DNA of 8,259 bases, from the NCBI GenBank assembly GCA_017613815.1, contig JAGADB010000052.1:1-8259 (forward strand). The letters run 5' to 3'. The stretch's first letter is position 1, and every line of letters begins with the position of its first letter. Positions 6,278-8,259 of the stretch are shown one piece after another. The DNA comes from Clostridia bacterium (lineage in GTDB: Bacteria; Bacillota; Clostridia; Oscillospirales; CAG-382). Below the pieces are notes generated by a model. The model ran no database searches, had not been told where the DNA came from, and worked only from the letters and a program-made list of their open reading frames with translations. The position numbers and the translations under genes were made by a program.

Positions 6278-7258
6278 TTCCCACTCTATTGTAGCAGAAG
6301 GTTTCGGCGTAAGGTCAAACAGCACTCTGTTCACGTTTTCCACTTCCGACGTGATTCTCTGCGTTATGTGCTCGAGGAGCTCGAACGGCACGTTCTCGAC
6401 CGTTGCGGTCATGGCGTCCTTGGTGTTTACGGCGCGGATAATCACGGGATACGCAAACGTGCGTTTTCCGTCCTTTATGCCCGTCGATTTGAAGTCGGGA
6501 ATTATCGTGAAATACTGCCATACCTTGCCGGCAAGTCCGTTTTTTGCAAATTCCTCGCGAAGTATCGCGTCGCTTTCCCTGAGCGAATTCAGTCTGTCGC
6601 GGGTTATCGCGCCGAGGCATCTCACGCCGAGTCCCGGGCCGGGGAACGGCTGGCGGTAAACCATATTGTCGGGAAGTCCGAGCGTCTTTCCGACTACCCT
6701 TACTTCGTCCTTGAACAGGAACTTTACCGGCTCAACGAGTTCGAATTTCAGGTCTTCGGGAAGTCCGCCCACGTTGTGGTGCGCCTTTACGCCGACGTCG
6801 CTTTCGAGTATGTCGGGGTAAATTGTTCCCTGCGCGAGAAATTCTATGTTTTCAAGCTTTCTCGCCTCTTCCTCGAACACGCGGATAAATTCCGCACCTA
6901 TGGTCTTTCTCTTTGTTTCGGGGTCTGAAATGCCCGCAAGTTTATCTAAAAATCTATCTGTTGCGTCAACGTAAATGAGGTTTGCCTTCATCTGATTGCG
7001 GAAAACCTCTATAACCTGCTCCGGCTCGCCCTTGCGCAAAAGTCCGTGGTTTACGTGAACGCAGACGAGATTCTGTCCTATCGCCTTAATGAGAAGCGCC
7101 GCAACAACCGAGCTGTCAACGCCGCCCGACAGTGCAAGAAGCACCTTTTTGTCCCCGATCTGCGCCCGCAGAGCCTCTATCTGTTCGTCGATAAATTTCT
7201 GCGCCGCGCTTTCGGTCGTAATTCTTTCCATAGTTTCAGGTCTTTTGTTTTCGCTCAT
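6275..7258 (-). CDS. guaA: GMP synthase, ATP-pyrophosphatase subunit without glutaminase domain
   Basis: It adenylates XMP and aminates it to GMP, the last step of guanine nucleotide synthesis; cytoplasmic. The 327-aa protein holds the ATP-pyrophosphatase domain with its P-loop LSGGVDSS (43-50), HVNHGLLRKGE (68-78), and TIYPDILES (145-153). It then has the lid and XMP region with VGGLPEDL (163-170) and QPFPGPGLGVR (203-213), and the C-terminal dimerisation domain ending KPSATIEWE, which is the normal family end. The usual one-chain enzyme is about 515-525 aa because a ~190-aa class I glutamine amidotransferase precedes this part. Here it is absent. AAGGAGA 6-7 nt before the ATG and the promoter just upstream show that this is the natural start, not a truncation. 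Ammonia must come from a separate amidotransferase subunit, as in archaea, or from free ammonium. No such gene is in the window. Confidence 0.93.
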   Translation of the reverse strand: MSENKRPETMERITTESAAQKFIDEQIEALRAQIGDKKVLLALSGGVDSSVVAALLIKAIGQNLVCVHVNHGLLRKGEPEQVIEVFRNQMKANLIYVDATDRFLDKLAGISDPETKRKTIGAEFIRVFEEEARKLENIEFLAQGTIYPDILESDVGVKAHHNVGGLPEDLKFELVEPVKFLFKDEVRVVGKTLGLPDNMVYRQPFPGPGLGVRCLGAITRDRLNSLRESDAILREEFAKNGLAGKVWQYFTIIPDFKSTGIKDGKRTFAYPVIIRAVNTKDAMTATVENVPFELLEHITQRITSEVENVNRVLFDLTPKPSATIEWE

Positions 7259-7294
7259 GATAATCTCTCCTTATAAAATATATATTATATTTAA

Positions 7295-7323
7295 ATTATA
7301 GAATAATAATTGCCCGAAATCAA
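7295..7323 (-). promoter_or_regulatory. Sigma-A-type promoter for guaA
   Basis: On the minus strand a perfect -10 box TATAAT (plus coordinates 7295-7300) lies exactly 17 bp after TTGATT (7318-7323), which matches four of six bases of the consensus -35. Transcription would start near 7288, giving a leader of about 30 nt that ends in the AAGGAGA site for guaA. The leader is too short for a purine riboswitch. This is the only clear promoter I see in the window. It may serve guaA alone or the whole guaA-metF-metH run. Confidence 0.75.
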
Positions 7324-7333
7324 TATAAATTTT

Positions 7334-8259
7334 TTATATTTTTTCGCGTTTTTTCCCGTTTTCCGGACAGGGAACCGCAAGCTTGAAAATCAGCTCCTCG
7401 AGAAGCTCGTAGCCGTCCGTCCTTGAACTTTTAAGCATCATATCGTATTTAAGGCAGGTTTCCGACGCGTAAAGCGCGTAGCTTTTACCTTTTTGCATCT
7501 CTTTGTCCCTCGAATTCACAAGAGAAACGTAATTTCTCACGACAAAGTCGCGAAGCCCCGTCTTTTTCTGTATTTCGGGCAGGGTTTCGCCCTTTTTGTA
7601 AAGCTTGTCCACGGCGCATAGGTCGTAAACCGCCTTTGAAACCGTAGCAAGCAAAATAATTTCGTCTTCCTTTGCGTTCTTAAAGAAGGTGAACGCCGCC
7701 ATCGCCTCTTTGTACTTTCCTTTGAGGGCGTTTGAGGATATATCGAAAATCTGCGCGCTTACGCTCTTTTTGCACACCTTTTCGATATCTTTTTCGTTAA
7801 GTTCGTCTCTCTTTTCCGCCACAAGATAAAGCGCGCAGTTATCTATCTCGTTTTTAAGAGTCAGCATATCGTTTCCGACGTAGTTGAGAAAATATGCGAG
7901 CACGGCTCTTTCGACGTTTACGCCGGCTTTCGTGAAGTGCCTCAGCGCCCACGAAGTAAGCAGCGGGCTTCCGACCGGCTCGTGCCTGAAATTCACGGTG
8001 AGCGACGCGTCGCAAATGCTTTTGTATATGCCCTTTGAGATTTTTTCCTCCTCGTCGTTATATAGGAAGAACACGACGGCAACGCCTTCGGGAAGCTCGG
8101 AAAGCTTTGCCAGAAACTGCTTTTCCTCGCCCTTTGAAAGAACGTCGAGCTTCGGGAACACGAGTTTTACGAGCCGCATATTTTCTTCTCCGGACGTGTC
8201 AGTCTCCTCGTCAAACATGCTCATGCTCATGGCGACGGGGGTTGTGTCGCAGGCGGCAA
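7334..8259 (-). CDS. holA: DNA polymerase III delta subunit, N-terminus beyond window
   Basis: The delta subunit opens the beta sliding clamp within the clamp loader during replication. The frame stays open from the TAA at 7334-7336 to the right edge, giving 307 visible codons; the family is usually about 330-345 aa. The ATG at 8228-8230 should not be taken as the start. The nine codons upstream read AACDTTPVA and continue into MSMSMFDEE, then MRLVKLVFPKLD, which fits the conserved delta segment where a CDTLP-like helix precedes the hydrophobic strand RLVVV. Further support is FFLYND (54-59 from that Met), SPLLTSWALRHFTKAGVNV (88-106), and YVGNDMLTLKNEIDNCALY (117-135). The C-terminal helical collar domain (about 158-290) includes SAQIFDISSNALKGKYKEA. 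Delta is poorly conserved, so identification rests on the pattern rather than catalytic motifs. The gene ends 75 bp before guaA with no terminator hairpin visible. Confidence 0.85.
   Translation of the reverse strand, partial: AACDTTPVAMSMSMFDEETDTSGEENMRLVKLVFPKLDVLSKGEEKQFLAKLSELPEGVAVVFFLYNDEEEKISKGIYKSICDASLTVNFRHEPVGSPLLTSWALRHFTKAGVNVERAVLAYFLNYVGNDMLTLKNEIDNCALYLVAEKRDELNEKDIEKVCKKSVSAQIFDISSNALKGKYKEAMAAFTFFKNAKEDEIILLATVSKAVYDLCAVDKLYKKGETLPEIQKKTGLRDFVVRNYVSLVNSRDKEMQKGKSYALYASETCLKYDMMLKSSRTDGYELLEELIFKLAVPCPENGKKREKI

Noticed and set aside
6254..6928. Plus-strand open frame of 224 codons
   Set aside because: It lies wholly opposite guaA, has no recognisable domain, and its composition is that of a shadow frame.
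7259..7333. Purine riboswitch or a degraded glutaminase domain upstream of guaA
   Set aside because: The 75-bp AT-rich gap holds only a promoter and ribosome binding site, with no aptamer-sized structure and no coding remnant.

Overview
The window looks like a chromosomal segment of an anaerobic Bacillota of the Clostridia type, probably gut-associated. This is inferred from strong GGAGG-type ribosome binding sites, a sigma-A-like promoter, a cobalamin-dependent methionine synthase whose activation domain is a separate gene, and a secreted GLUG-repeat protein. Base composition is close to half G+C by eye. Every supported gene is on the minus strand, so the text below reads from the right end to the left. 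I see no tRNA, rRNA, CRISPR array, insertion sequence or phage gene.

Right end (7334-8259): the last ~307 codons of holA, the DNA polymerase III delta subunit, whose start lies beyond the window. A 75-bp AT-rich gap follows, with a near-consensus promoter (-35 TTGATT, 17-bp spacer, -10 TATAAT). It drives guaA (6275-7258), a GMP synthase that holds only the ATP-pyrophosphatase and dimerisation parts and has no glutaminase domain.

Middle (2318-6206): a methionine methyl-branch cluster. metF makes 5-methyl-tetrahydrofolate. One base after its stop comes a 194-aa stand-alone methionine synthase activation protein. 24 bp further on is an 799-aa MetH with homocysteine, folate and cobalamin modules but no C-terminal activation domain. 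The last two genes together equal a full-length MetH split into two polypeptides. The 68-bp guaA-metF gap is filled by two adjacent inverted repeats, one of which contains the guaA stop codon.

Left end (1-2284): two envelope genes closely follow metH in the same direction. The first is a 203-aa, very acidic, tyrosine-rich lipoprotein of no family I recognise. The second is the first 550 codons of a secreted protein with seven GLUG-like repeats and a duplicated flanking module, cut by the window edge. Spacing (33 and 20 bp) and the lack of a visible terminator or promoter suggest co-transcription with the met genes, although no functional link is evident. The least explained parts of the window are this lipoprotein/GLUG pair and the paired inverted repeats.
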